In this document: positions 39,294 through 53,244 of the stretch, piece by piece
Layout of the letters: each line of letters begins with the position of its first letter
Position numbering within the stretch: the first letter of the stretch is position 1
NCBI GenBank assembly: GCA_013400155.1
Contig: VXBM01000010.1
Coordinates: 544,886 to 608,885 of the forward strand
Origin: Helopsaltes ochotensis
Taxonomy: Eukaryota > Chordata > Aves > Passeriformes > Locustellidae
DNA length: 64,000 nt
Reading direction: 5' to 3'
Notes under the pieces: model-generated
What the model saw: the letters and a program-made list of their open reading frames with translations, nothing else
What the model was told of the DNA's origin: nothing
Database searches by the model: none
Made by a program: the position numbers and the translations under genes

Positions 39294-42200
39294 CCTGTAC
39301 CCTTTCCCCAGGGATCAAATGCAGTATTGTTCTTCTCCACTAGTTTGTAAAGTTTTCATTGTTCATTCATTTGCAAAGAAACACCTGTACTTTCCCATGA
39401 GACCAAAAAGAATCCATAAAGTCCCTTACTAAATACACCTTTAAAAAGCCCATGCTACCATGATACTGCAAGACCTCAGCAGAAACACCATGATTTTTGA
39501 AGTCTCCAAAATTCAGAATTGCAGTTAGCGCAATGTATTCTTAGAAATCAACCTGTTCAGAATAGGAACACGGGTGCAGAACTTGGAGGACTAAGTTCAG
39601 CCTTCAGTATTGCCCAGATTTTCTGTCTGACTGGGAGTAAATTCCAATATTAAGGTTTTACATTTTTAAATTGAGATTATGATAGTGTTGAAAGTCCTGC
39701 ACATGCACAGCATCAAGTGACAGAAATGGGCACAAATTGGTAGCATCTCTTATCAATTCCATTTCTAACCTATCTTATCCAGCCCTAACCCATGCTGTTT
39801 GCAAGACCATTCTTCCTTTTCAGATGACTGCATAGATCAATGCAATTTTGATATCAGTAAACATTGTATTTTCTTTAGTACTGTGGAAGGTACAATTCCT
39901 TTAAATTTATGGTAGAATTCCCTTGGAAAGCCTGTGCCATGACTACCAAAATGGGGTGTTAACATGAAAATAACTTATAATTAACACATAATTCAGTCCA
40001 AATATTATGTTTTATTCTTTGGAGTCTTGTTTAAATATCTTCTCTACTTAAAGAACTTGAAACAATAATCTTCAATATACATTGTCCTACTGATTTTAAA
40101 GTGGGATGATTTCTAATATTTGTATTATTTTTCAAAGACTCTAAATAATTCCTGTTTTAAAAGTTTTATCAATTCATCCTAATTAGGAAGATGCATTATT
40201 TGGTTTTTAAATGGATCATGAGAGATAGTTGCATAGATATTCGTAGCTAGGAAGAACCATTCTGGTCTAGTCCAAATTTATGCATTCCTTTAAACACAAA
40301 ATTTCACCTGATAATCCCTAAAGCAGAGGGAATTCTTTTTCCTTACTGTTTTAGCAAACCTTATTAGCCCTAAGAACCTCTAGTAGAATTTGAGCATATC
40401 TTTATGAAAGGCTTTGTATCTTGATTTAAAGATGATTTAAAGATCAGGATGCATTCCTCATGCCAGCCCATCCCAGTGCTGCAGGCAGCAGAACAGTGGA
40501 CACATAGGATAATTAGCAGAAAATACAATGGTATTTTATCTACTCTGCCACATCTTTAAATGGAGGAGCCGCTTCTGGAAGCTCAAAAACAGGCAGAAAT
40601 ATGCCCTTTTCTTTGCCTCTCTTGCCTGTTCCCTTTCCTTAAAATGTCATTAATAAGAAAATGCAATTTTTCCTTGTTCACTGCACTTGAAATGCCAGTT
40701 GGGTCATTGCTCTCTTGCCACTCCATGCTCTTTGCTAAAATCCCCGCATTGTTCCTTCTTCCCGCAGCCCCTGTAAGCCCAGCACAACAGAGGGATACAT
40801 CCAGGTGTATGGACATCCAGGACATGACAGGGTCCTCTGCCACTCCCTGACCTTGCTGCTGTGCAGGGGACCGGACACAGAACCATTTTTGTGCGCTGCT
40901 GATGCTGTGTTAGGCCACATCTGGAGAGCCAGTGGGAGCAGTGTCCCCGGGGCCAGGCTGGGGGCACCTCGCAGGCAGAGGTTTGCTCAGTGGCAAATGA
41001 AGAGCTAATGAAGCTTCAGTGATGCTAAATCAGACTTTGGGGCATTTAAAGCAAGGAAGTAAGGTGTCACACAGTCATGCTTGGGGGAGGGGAGGAAAAA
41101 AAAATCTTTAAATGATCCCAGATTAGCGAAAGGAATTGCTGAATCAAAAGTGTGGCTCTAAAATGCCGCTTTGTGTGTTGCGGGCAGGAAGCTGTGTCCT
41201 GCTCTCCCATCCATTTTATAGTACAATAATCCCATTGACTTTGCTGTAGTTTTTCCTGATTTGCACTCATCTGAGATAAACACAAAGCCCAGTGTCTTTC
41301 CAAGCCATCCATCTTTGTTTGTAGAGAAGTACTAGTGAGAGGAACAGCTCAGCCATGCGTAAGGGGAAGTCATAATCTGACTGTACGATCTGCAGAAGCA
41401 CATTGTATTATTAGCTCCTGACTACTCTGTTTTATAGCACAAATGGACTGAAACATGCCTTTTTTTCCCCAGCTTCAGAGAAACTATTTTTTAATGCAGA
41501 TTCAACCACGTCGATCATCTAACATACTAGTTTTGTCTATTTCGTTCGTATTTTCACTATATGAAAACTTGTGCTGCCCTGGTGTATTTGCTGCGGTGAA
41601 TTTGAGCTTGTTAAAATTGGAAAATACATTCCAAAGATGTGAAGCTCTCTTTTCAGAAACCTTGATTTTTATTCCTTTCCCAAGATCCAGAGGTAGATTA
41701 TAGCCTTCACTGCCTGTAAGACCTACTGTGTAAATTGTGAGCTCTTTAAGACCAGCATCTGGTTTTAGTGAATCACATTTTCTTCTTTGGTGTGTTTCTT
41801 TTGCTTCCATTTGCAAACACAGGAGGAAAGTAAAATTATACATCCTGTGAATGTACAGTTCTAAATTGATACTGGTTTAGGACACACTCAGAAATAATGT
41901 TTTTTCTGCTATACACAGTGAGTGTGCAGAGCTGCAAACACAAAAAGATGAGATTAAAATAATGTAGATTTCTTCTTTATTTTTCTAGTGTACTTTAGGT
42001 GGTGATTGCATGATGAGATGAAAAAGATATTATGTATTATTTTAATTCAAATTGTTTTCTGTACTTTCACCCTCAGAAAAGGTAGAAAAAGAGGAATATT
42101 CCAGTGTTCTTTGAAAAGCTTTAGATTATATTTTTCTTTACCTGGACATTTCCTGTTAAATGGATGATCTGCACTGTGATTGCACAGCCTCTCCTAATTC

Positions 42201-43990
42201 CTGGAATCAGGATTTTTTTCTGATTGCTTCACACTTGCTGCAGAGAGCAAACTGGAAACAGTGTTGACCACGTGTTTTCTCATGGAACTCTGATTTGTGT
42301 GACGTATCCTCCCTCTGTGTTGCTGTTGTCCTTTTCCTCACTCTCTAGTCATGCTGGATTCGTAACTGAGAGTACTCCAAGGCAGTGACTTCTAGTGTCT
42401 TGTCCATGCTTTGGTAACATTCTTCTCCATTATCATCATCATATCCATAGTGAAATATATGTAGCAATGTATAGAAAGTAAATGAGAGACTAACTTTACT
42501 TTAGACTGTTTATCCTTATACACTCACTTTGCATTTCCCTCTCTGAAGGAAATTTCTTGCTACTGCTAGTAGCAGTTTTGTTGGAAAGCTATACAAATAG
42601 CAGTGGTATTCACCCTCTGACTAACTGATCTGTGTTATGGATTTAAAGGTTGCAACACTACAGTGTCAGCTCAGTTTTCACAAAGTTATTCCTTTCATCA
42701 AGAACCTTTGGGAGTATCTATAACTTTGGGGATTTTCTTTGTAATTATTTTCTGTTACAAAATAAAAGTCAAGCTATATACCTGAGAAACTGAGCAAAAT
42801 AATGCCTCAAAGCAGATAATAATACTGCAGTGAAATACAGGGTACACTTCACCTTCCATGCTATTACTGGAGATGTCAATTTATACTGTACACATTTTAA
42901 TTTTCAGAAATTTCCTTTTTTAAAAAAAAAAACTGAAGTAAAAGATATCAAAACATTCTGATTATTCAGTAATAGATATTTTGAATTTAATATCAGTAGT
43001 CCTTCCTGACTAAACCCCTGATTTTTACATATGCTAAATTTCTTCAGATCCTGTTGTTGGAAAATGCTCAGAATTTTAGAAATATGTGAATACAGACTAA
43101 GGTGCCTTCCTTTAGGTGCTTACTTTTGAAAAATATGGCCACCATGTGTAAATTCTGATTATTGAATTGGTACAGAGAACGTATCAGCATTGTTATATTT
43201 CCTTTACTGGCTTTATATCACACTCTACATATCTTTTTATGTGCCAGTGCTGGTGTGTTGTAATGGTAAGGCTAATTATAATAATAGATGCAGTAGTGAC
43301 TTTTCAGCACTGGATGGATTTTTCAGTAACTTATTGAGGTCACTAATTCCTTTCATGCAGGCTATGAATAGAAGTGATTTTCCACCGCTACCCTAGAAGA
43401 AAAATACTCTGTGATCTGTTATCAATTCATGAATCTATGTCTCCTAGTTCTCACAAAGTGACAGTCTATTAAAAAAATTAATGTAAAAAGTGATGTACTG
43501 CATACAGTATCAAAGGTGTAGGTTATATTTATACTTCACAATAGAACATTCTGTACACTAAAAGTAGTGCTAATGATTCCTCTGTTGTAACTTCCAGCTG
43601 CAGAAACTGCAAAGATATGTGTTTTATTTAAAATATATTATGCACAGAAGAAGACTCTAATCAGAGAGCATTCGCCTTTGAAAAACCAAAATTAGTGGTG
43701 GTACAGACTTCTGAAAGCTTCTCTGATGGTTCAGTGCCAGCTTGTAGCTCATTTTGGTGCAGCTGGAGCAGTCTGTGTCTATTTGAGTAGGTGCTGCTGT
43801 GGGTGTGCTAGAGGATAGGAGTACATGTGCATGACTTTGGAATGTGTGTGACAATATTTGGTTTCCTAAAGTGACCAGAAGCCGTATGACATGAGGATTT
43901 CACAAAATAAACAAATGCCTTTCTGTTACAGCCAGTTGGACTATTCCTTCAAGCATAACCTTAAGATTTCTGTTGACAACATGGATTAAT
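39294..43990. other. Non-coding DNA, no gene seen
   Basis: A GC-richer part at about 40.69-41.0 kb holds several overlapping ORFs in different frames, none recognisable. Around 40225-40330 the sequence weakly resembles the reverse complement of an old CR1 tail (CATAGATATTCGTAGCTAGGAAG). Around 41210-41285 it weakly resembles a dispersed motif of old amniote repeats. Neither is firm enough to annotate separately as an element. Confidence 0.5.
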
Positions 43991-44954
43991 GTATTGAGTC
44001 TTTCATTAGTAAATTTGTAGATGACACTGAGATGGGAGATTGTGTCGATCTGGTGGAAGATAAGGAGGGCTCTGCAGAGAGACCTGGAACGGTTGGATGG
44101 ATGGGCAGAGTCCAATAAGATGCAGTTTAATAAGCCCAAGTGCCAAATCCTGCATTTTGGTTATAATAACCCCCTGCAACACTATAGGCTGGGGATGGTG
44201 TGGCTGGACAGTGCCCAGGCAGAAAGGGACCTGGGGGTGCTGGTGGCAGCAGCTGAACAGGAGCCAGCAGAGTGCCCTGGTGGCCAGAAAGGCCAACAGG
44301 GTCCTGGCCTGGATCTGGAATGGTGTGGCCAGCAGGAGCAGGGAGGTCATTCTTGCCCTGTACTAAGCACTGGTGAGGCCACACCTTGAGTGCTGTGTCC
44401 AGCTCTGGGGCCCTCAGTTCAGGAAGGACACTGAGTGCTGTGTCCAGCTCTGGCCCTCAGTTCAGGAAGGATGTTGAGAGGCTTGAGCACATCCAGAGGA
44501 GGCAACAAGGCTGGTGAGGGGCTTGGAACACAAACCCTGTGAGGAACAGCTGAGGGAGCTGGCGTTGTTCAGCCTGGATAAAAGGAGACTTAGAGGTGAC
44601 CTTATCACTCTCTACAACTCCCTGAAGGGTGGCTGTAGTCAGGTGGGGGGTTGGTCTCTTTCTCCAGGCAGAAACTGACAGCACGAGAGGACACAGCCTT
44701 AAGCTGCATCAAGGGAAATATAGGTTGGATAGGAGGAAAAAGTTTTTTATGGAAAGAATGATAAAGTATTGGAATGGTCTGCCCAGGGAGGTGGTGGAGT
44801 CACCATCCTTGGATGTGTTTAAAAAAAGACTGGATGTGGCACTCAGTGCCATGATCTAGTTGAGGTGTTAAGGGCTGGGTTGAACTCAATGATCTTGAAG
44901 GTCTCTTCCAACCATCTGATTCTGTCTGTGATTGTGTGTGTGATTCTGTGTGTG
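43991..44954 (+). mobile_element. CR1 LINE fragment, nearly 1 kb
   Basis: The sequence begins in the RT domain (consensus-like 'S-KFVDDTEMGD'). It continues through NKMQFNKPKCQILHFG and DLGVLVAAAEQEP, the region just before the RT C-terminus, then the 3' coding end. It closes with the classical CR1 3' terminus (GATCTTGAAGGTCTCTTCCAACC followed by ATTCTGT/ATTGTGTG microsatellite-like repeats). Frameshifts move the RT between frames, so it is inactive. A tandem duplication inside it is listed separately. Confidence 0.95.
44387..44474 (+). repeat. Tandem duplication inside the CR1 copy
   Basis: A unit starting TGAGTGCTGTGTCCAGCTC and running to AAGGACAC (44387-44431) is repeated at 44432-44474 with a two-base deletion and few changes. 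CR1 consensus has one copy, so this is a secondary duplication after or during insertion. Confidence 0.85.
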
Positions 44955-45246
44955 AAGATTTAGATGTAACTGGCAGGGTGCCACTTTGACACCTGCACTA
45001 TGTCTACATTTTCTGTACTCTTCACTTTTTGATGAGAAATCTTCAGACACCTGAGAGAAGAAATATTTTATTTGTTATGGTAGTGATGACTGATTAGGCA
45101 GAGCATTCCAAACTAAAGGACATTATGGCTAAGAAAAGGTCTCTCTTGTAAATCTAGGCAACTGTGACCATACGTATTTGATTTCAGAAATTTCACTGAA
45201 AGCTACCTTAGACAGAAGCAAAAAAAGTGAGAGAAACTAAAAAAAA

Positions 45247-45269
45247 AAAAAAAAAGAAGAAGAAGAGGC
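45247..45269. repeat. Poly-A plus (GAA)n tract
   Basis: The end of an A run from about 45238, followed by four GAA units. It is a low-complexity tract about 285 bases beyond the end of the CR1 and not clearly part of it. Confidence 0.7.
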
Positions 45270-48200
45270 ATTAGGAAGCGTATCTGTAATATTTCTTCAC
45301 AGGAATCTCTAGAGTCTGTTAAAGGTAAGATTTTATCTATGGGAAAGGACATTCTCCCTCCTCCCTGTGCTGTCTGGTGACCATTGTTCTTCAGTCACCA
45401 CTGTCTGTGACTAAAGGGAAGAATAAAGAGCATTTTAATAATAGTAATATTTTTAATATTAGTAAGGACTATATAAACATGGAATACAGGCTATAACATG
45501 TACCTGAACTGCCTTTTGGAGGATATATTAAAATTGTGGTTAAAACTGTTTTTGCTGTCCATCTACATAGCCAGGCAGATCCTTGATGCAGTTACAGATT
45601 ATCTTCAGAAGAAAATGTGCTTGGTCATCACCAGCAGGAAAATGTGGCAGCAGGACACTATAAAGGTGGCTTAGTGGGTATATGCAGGTGAAGCAGTAAA
45701 TGACATTGCAATCCTCTTGTCTTTCTCTTCATCCAAGTTCTTGAAAGTTCAAGTAATAAAGGCACAATATATTCACAGAATGACACTTTAAATGCTGGTT
45801 TTAAAAGGCAACTTGTGGTTTTTTAATATAAAGAAACGAAGGGCAATTAATTTTCAATAAGAAATAAATCTAAAATTCAAGTTTAATATTTGCGATGCAC
45901 ATAGTATTGTAACTGCTTGTCTTCTGAACAAAGTCATAATTCCTTTTTACTGAGACACTAAAAATAGCTGTGGCTGTAATGTATGTCATGAGTCATAAAT
46001 CAATAAGAATGTTCTGCAAGACAGTCTATTGATTTAGTGCAATTAAAGTAAAACATCTATTTTGGACTTCTTGGGTGCGTGAAGGGGGTAGTGCTTTTGT
46101 CAATGGATTGTCTTTTGGATAAAAGGTTTGTTCAGTTCTAGGCTGGTATTGTTGAAGAAGGATATTTGACTAAACACTTTCCTTTAGTGCCTAAAGCACT
46201 TCTCTTTAGTGCTTTCCTCTTAACCAAATCTCCTTATTTCCCAAGATAGGCAAGCATGCAAGATAGCAAACATGTAATAACAAATTCTTCATTTAAAGTG
46301 CAAACATAATAATTTTTAAGGTGCATGTCATCAGTGATAAAAGTACTACCTGAGCAATATTTACGCAATCAATGTACAGTTGAAAATGTGACACCATAGA
46401 TGAGTTTGGAAGCATGTTAATCAAACTTTTTCTTTTCAAAAAAGTGAGAGGAGCCACTGACACCATGTGGAAAACTTGGAAAGTGCCTGTGACAAAATAA
46501 TTTCCAACTTGGTAGCTGGTTCTATCTTCCTTTCTGACTCATCCACTGTTAATAAGACAGGGTGAAGAAGGAATGGTTTTCCATCAGTCTGCAGTCTTTT
46601 GAAGGTGAAAATGCTTTTCCTTGTGCTTAAGGCCACATCCATCACAAAAACCCATGGAGTAGGGATGACTGAGTTGGATTAAAAGAATTCATGTCAACAA
46701 AATCATACTGTGTGGTTTGCAAACCTGAGAGTCAGGGCAAGCTGTTAACAGCAGTGCTTTGAGGCTTTGAGGATAAAGGTGGGAAGGATGTGTCTGCGTG
46801 CATCCTGTGTCTGATCATAATAGCTGATGTGTCTCTTTGTGGGCCAGGGCCCCCTCTGTAGTACCAAAACCCTGTAAATAGAGACAAAAATGTTTCTTAT
46901 CTTTTGGGGAGTCAGGAAAATACCCAGTAGTATTATCTTCTTTCTCAATATTTTTTCTATCTAATGATAATGTTTCTGAGAATAAATCTTCTTCCTCCTC
47001 ACCAAATTTCACAGCAATATTTAGATCATCACCTTGCGTAAAACAGAATTTAGTGTTACCTTCAGAAAGAGAATCTTATCAGGTGGGAAATGAACTACAG
47101 GCAAGCTACAGGAGAGAAAGACACCCTTTCAGAATTAAACCTTTTTATTCAATATTCCTGGAGATAAAAACATCCCAAATAATGTACTAGGAGAGGCAAG
47201 ATGCATAAATACACAGGGAAAATGACTCAGACATTTTTTTGTTTAAATGGAATGATTTTGAAAGCACAGAAACACTAACAGCTTTCTAATGGTAAAATTT
47301 CTCAAGAAAGATATTCACCATAGCCATAATCAATAAAACTTTTGTTCCTTCTTTTCTGAAAGATATGTTTAACAGAATTATGATGTGCCATTCCTATTTG
47401 TGACAAAAACATTTGAATGGATATTCGAAAGATTTGTTAAGACATTCAATTCAGCTGCAAAAGGAAAAGCTGTATTAAAAATTCTTTGACTTCATTCAAC
47501 TTTTTCCTCAGTGAAGTGCATCTGTTTTGCTCCGGTGTGCATACTGTGTGCTTTAAAATTAGGACTTCATTCATTTTCTATGTAATTATTTAAATTGTCT
47601 GCTTTCATTATTGAACTCATTCATAATTAAGTGAGACCCATTAGGGTCTTCTACAGTGCTTTCAGCAAATCTGGGTTGTTGAATCCCTTTTCTGCAATTA
47701 ATTGCTTATTATATTTTTTTTTGTTTCCTTTGTTTTATTTAGAATTATTACTATTATAATTACATTCCTTGAAAAAAAAGTTTAAATAATAAAATATATT
47801 ATGAAGTATCAAACATTCCCACAGATACATTGACTCATTCTCATAATTTTCAATTTATTTTTCAATAAATCGTTGTTCTTATAGGAAATCTCTTTATTAC
47901 ATCTCAACATTATTTAAATAAAAATGCAAATTGATGAGGGAACCTGATAGGTTTATGAAGAAAGACTGAGAAAAAAGTTTGATGTCTAGGTCAACATTTC
48001 ACAAGTAGATCAGCAGAAACTAATAATGAAAAGTGCATACACACTTAAAATATGCAATCACACATCAAATAATGGCACACAGATGTTCAATATCTTCTGT
48101 GAGATGATTCAACATCTCTGTGTAGACTTAAGGTCTAATCAGTCTCAATGGTTTTGGTGTTTATTGCTATTCACTGTATCTATTGCTTATTTAAAATAGG

Positions 48201-49665
48201 TTCTATCAGTCTGTTTGCACTCAGTAGCATAAAATAGCATAAAATCATACTATTCTCAATAAGCCTGTGATTGAAGGAGCTGAGTAATAAAATAGTATCC
48301 TCGTTTTCAGCGTGTGTTTTTGTGTAGCAGCAATAAAAGTACTGATGGAACAACCTTATGGCATTGTGACATTCACACTGTTTTCAGTGATCATGTTTTG
48401 TTCCTGTTTGAGCCTCAGTCTTCCAAGTGATGGTTATTTGGAAGGACATCTACACCTAATCAGATCCCTTTTTAAAGACCTAAGGAATCCTCGCAGGTCC
48501 AGAAGCCTTTCCAGTTGTGGGCAAATGGAGAACCTGGGCCTTGTTGAAAAAACCCAGGACTTAAATGAACACAAATAATTTTTTATTGTATTTAATTTAC
48601 AAATTGAGGATTTTCTAACTTCATATATTCATGGCATTTGGAGATGAGTAGTCTAAGGAGGAGATTGTCTTCATTTTTCTGTACACAATTGTTATTTATA
48701 ATCATTTTGGTATATTATCTACTCTACATTCCCTGTCCTTAGTAAGTTATTTTTTCAAGAATATTACCTATTGCTGACATTTAAAACATTACCTACTTTT
48801 CATTTTTCCTATAGGTTTTAACTTAAATGTTGTGTTTCTAGCACTGTTAAAATACAACTTTATAGTAAATTGGAAAATGATACTGCAGTGGTCATTGAGT
48901 CCTTGTGGCATTAGGAACATTTCCTCTGTAACCTGTGAGATATGAAAATTCTAATGACCTAGCTAAGCACTTCAGTAATACTACCATTAAAGCACTCTAA
49001 AGATCTGAAGGTCTGCTTGGAGACCTACCAATTACGTCTCCTTATTACTGCTACATAAGAAGTTATTCCGTGCTCTTCATTTGTTACTTAGGGAACTTGG
49101 GCTTTTATTATAGAAACAACTGAAATGTGAGCAGGCAACCAAGTGCTATGACTACATAGAGAATTCCATATGTTAGTGTGAAAAAAATTATGCTAAATTA
49201 CTCAGGATCATAACTCCTATACCATGACATAATATTTAAGATGTTATTATTTGTATATGGGAAAGTAATATAGTCTCAATTATTTAAAAAAAAAAACAAA
49301 ACAGAGCTTTTTTCTCTTCCTGCATCAGTTGAAGCAGCATGTTTTGGCACATTAAGTGACTTTAAAAAAACCACAGGCACAGGGTATGAAAGAGGTTCCA
49401 CACACGACCAGTGTTATTTCCAGCTAAAAATACCTGATTGAATGGTAGCACATAGTGTTTGGGAAAGTCTGAACAATTTTTATGTCAGCTGCATGAGTCA
49501 GAGCTAGAAGATTCATGTAACTTTGTGCAGGAGACAGGGCACTACAAACCAAACAATGAGATAAAGTTTCTCTTTGCCGTTTGGCCAGTTACCTTTCAGC
49601 TTTCCAGCATAAACCATTTCCAACTACTTTGTTCCTTTTTAGCCCACAGTTCTTTTTCTTCCACA

Positions 49666-49712
49666 GCTGTGCTGGGTTGGCCTTGCCTGGATGCCAGATG
49701 CCAAAGATTGAT
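49666..49712 (+). mobile_element. Possible fragment of an avian LTR 5' end
   Basis: The segment starting TGTGCTGGGTTGGCC and continuing with GCCTGGATGCCAG closely resembles the first bases of an LTR type common in bird endogenous retroviruses. The similarity is lost after about 45 bases, and no TATA box, AATAAA or 3' LTR end follows. Either a truncated LTR or a coincidental match. Confidence 0.35.
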
Positions 49713-52383
49713 ACTTGGAGTGGCTGTTGTGTCTTGGTGGCCGTGGGGCTTGAGTTGGACAGATCTCAAACATTATTCCAAAGCTTTCTGCATCTCTGGT
49801 CATGTGCACAGAATTATATCCTTATCCAGGCTTCAGACACACCCTGGCTTTAGGTGGGTCTGGGTTTTAATGCACTGTTCTCTATGTCAGCCCTGATAGA
49901 CAACTTCCAAAGAAGAACAGATAGCTTTTGCAGCCCAAATGAGTTCTTGGAAGATTGCTAAGGAATGTGAAAAACATCTGAGGAAGGAGATAATTTCTTT
50001 CAATGTTATTATTTGACCTGGACATTGGCATCAAGTTACTATTCTTCTTATTGACTCTAGAAAAGACACAAATAAAACCAAGAAAATTGTGTTAGAAAAA
50101 TATGCAGTAAAGGTTTCTGCACATCTGCTTTCACTAGTGACTGATTTCAATAATTAGCAGCTAACATACAGATCCATATTTGTGTCTTCAGATATCCATG
50201 TTTAAACATGTATTAATTAATTAAAAATTAACATAATTTATCATGTCGATTTTCAGCAATATTCTCCTTATCGCGTTGGTATGAAATGAGTAAAATTTGA
50301 AATGGGAATGGAAACTCCAAGACATCTTTATACTAATGAACTTAATTTTACTATTTTAAAATCGCTAGTGCCAAAATTTTGAGACATTGGAAAATCTGAG
50401 TCTGAGTTATGATAAACACACTGAAATCAAGGCTCAGTTTAGTATTCCTGCATACAGGTTCAGGTTTCAGAAAACCTATGTTTATATTTAAATATGGCCA
50501 AATCTGTTATAATCTGATAAAGTTTCCAAATCCCAGGTTTTGCCAATCATGCAGAATTGGTGAGATTTTTTGAAAATGATGGCTTAAACTAATTATTGAA
50601 AACTACTCTTTCTTTCTTTCTTTTTAAGGCTGTCCATTTTTTATGCAGTGAGACCTCACCCTGCTGGTACTTGGTGTCAGTAACTCAGTGGAGATGATTG
50701 GGATGGCTCAAGTCCACAGTTTAAGCTGGTTCACGAGGGCTTTCAAGGAAGAGTCACTTGCTCCCTACTGTCAGATTTGTGCTTTCTCAGGCCATTTGAC
50801 AATTCATATTTGATCCAGAGGAGCTGCACAGCTGCATTTATGCTGAGTTAGCAAGGGCAAGCAGTACTGAGTTTATGCTGCTTTTAAGATACGTTAGACT
50901 TGCAGAAAAATACCTGGACTGCCAATGCCTAACCTGGGGGGTAAAAAAAGCACATCCCATTATAATTAAGCTATCAAAAATATTTTGACGTGTTTGAAAT
51001 GAAAATGTGTGTTAGAACAGGATCGGAACTCTGTGTCATATGGATATGGCATCTTTTATCTGGTACTAGGAACCCTAAAGCTGGATTTATTTTATCACTG
51101 AACCTCATCTGGGAGTCAGCAGAATCATCCACATGGGAGGTTTCTGTTTGAAAATCCAGACTAAGACACTGACATCTGGGTTTTTTCCACTTGTAATGCC
51201 ACCGACGTTTATTTTCTAATAGCTGATTTTAACACATTTACATAATAAGTAAAGAAATTTATAGAACCTATATTTATCATATATTAAACTGAACTGAACT
51301 GAGATCCAGCAGACTAGAATTGCTGCAAGTCATTCCAGTACATTGGATAAGTACATAATTACTTAGATTATTTAAGAGACAGAGATAAACATATAGTAGA
51401 GGCATCAGTGGGTAAGGTCTTTAGCTGCTGTAAATTGTTACAAATTTCTATGGAGAACATTTATAGTAGCTTAAGTTTTAATCAATATTATGCATGTATT
51501 TATGGTCTAGACTGTTGTACTACGTATGTTAAATGAATAATAATGCCATTAAGCCAAATACTAAAGAGGAAATTATCTTTAATTTTATTGTGTGAAGAAC
51601 AGATCTTTACCTGTGCTTATACTATTGATTTTAGTGAGGATATGTATGAATTCAGCTATTCTTTTCCTTAAATGTATGTCAGAACTGCTTTAATTAGATG
51701 CAACCCAAAGGAGAAGATCTTGCAGGCTGTACGAAAGGCAATTTTCTTTTGGTCAAGTTTTGTTGTAATTCTGACAGTTTTAAGTTTCTACGCCTGGAAA
51801 TCAGCATTCTTTCCTCTTGGTGCATATTTATTATACAAAGATAATGAGATTCAGCTAAACCTATTCATTCTCAATAGAGTTAAGAGGACTTAGTGAGTCA
51901 AGTTATTCATTCTTTAGTATGGTGCTCATTAAACATGAACTCCAACAAAGAGACAAAAGATAGACACTGCTGACCATGAGTGAGATATACCCATGAGCCA
52001 TAGTCTTGCAAATTCTTTTTCTCCTCCTGGATTCTTTTTCTGTGATCTTGAGGCAGCTTGTGTTACCTACCATGACAGGCAGTTGCTAGAATCTGAAATG
52101 AGATGAGTTAATGGCATTGCATTATCTCCTGATGACAAATCCATTAGAATATGTCACTGCTCTCACTTATAATTCTAGTCTCTGCTTGTTTGGTGCTCAT
52201 TGCAAGGGAAGATATGGAAGTTTTTATACTTCCATTTCTTTACAAATGCTTTGCATAGCTTTATAAGGCTGAGCAATACATTCAAATGAAGGGCTAATTT
52301 GTGTGTTCTAATGGCTATACATGGATTTGTTGTTTTCAATTATTTAAAATCTTCTTTGTCAACTGGAATGACCTACAGTATAT

Positions 52384-52410
52384 AATTCATAATTGTATTA
52401 ATTATGAATT
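52384..52410. repeat. 11-bp inverted repeat, 5-base loop
   Basis: AATTCATAATT (52384-52394) and AATTATGAATT (52400-52410) are exact reverse complements. It is AT-only apart from one G/C pair, so a chance origin in AT-rich DNA is plausible. Confidence 0.8.
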
Positions 52411-53244
52411 GCACGGGTTATTTTACTCTAGTAAAATGAAATATTTAGATAACTATTCTATACTCTTCTTGAATAACCTGCTTTGCAGCAACTGTATGCA
52501 GCAAGTTTTTGCTGTGTTTTACTCTGTGTTAGAAGATTCAGGATGTCAGAAAGAAGCCTTCTTGGTCCCCATCTTTACGGACCCTCATGGGACAAGGGTC
52601 AAGGCAGGGCAGCCCTGCAGAGCCTGGGAACAGCTGTGCATTCCTGCATTCCCTAGTATGTGATGAGTTAGATTAAGTTGGCCCTTCGGGGTGGTGTCAC
52701 TTATGGAAATCACTATTCAAATACAGGGCAGCATGGAGCTGCGAAGTAGCACAGTGGTTGGCAGACACCATAACCTCTCTAGCTGTTGGGTTTTAATTCC
52801 GTTCTTTGCCTCCTAAATTCAGTGCAATAGGCATGAAAGATTTGTACTGAGAATTAGAAGAGAGATTTTTCTGACTGGTGAGGCAAGGGCCAGCAGTGAG
52901 GGAGGGCAGGAAATGTGTTCAATGCATAATAGTTGGAAAAAAGCAAAGGGAAGAAAAAGTGGGAGAAGTGAAGTCAGAAATGGATAATTGTCCTGGGTGG
53001 AGGCAATAATGAAACACTGATCTTTTGAAGTAAAGATCAGGAATCTATAAGAAGCCATAGGTGGGGAAAAAGTTATTATGGTCAGAGAGTCAGCTGAAGT
53101 AGAGGACATAACTGCCTCAACTTAAGAGCAGGGTGTAATTGCCTTGTCAGAATATCAGTCAGTGAAAATAACTATACAATATTGCATTAAATTTATAAAA
53201 TTAATTGGTTGAATAGCAGACTTAAATAGTATCTTCAACTATAT

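Larger units (their letters stand above)
44955..53244. other. AT-rich non-coding DNA, no gene seen
   Basis: More than 8 kb with only short ORFs; the longest (145 codons, 49459-49896) has no recognisable domain. A short LTR-like segment and a hairpin are listed separately. Confidence 0.55.

Noticed and set aside
38837..39432. Several 158-184 codon ORFs across the gap
   Set aside because: They consist of unknown residues from the N gap plus a pentanucleotide repeat translated in different frames.
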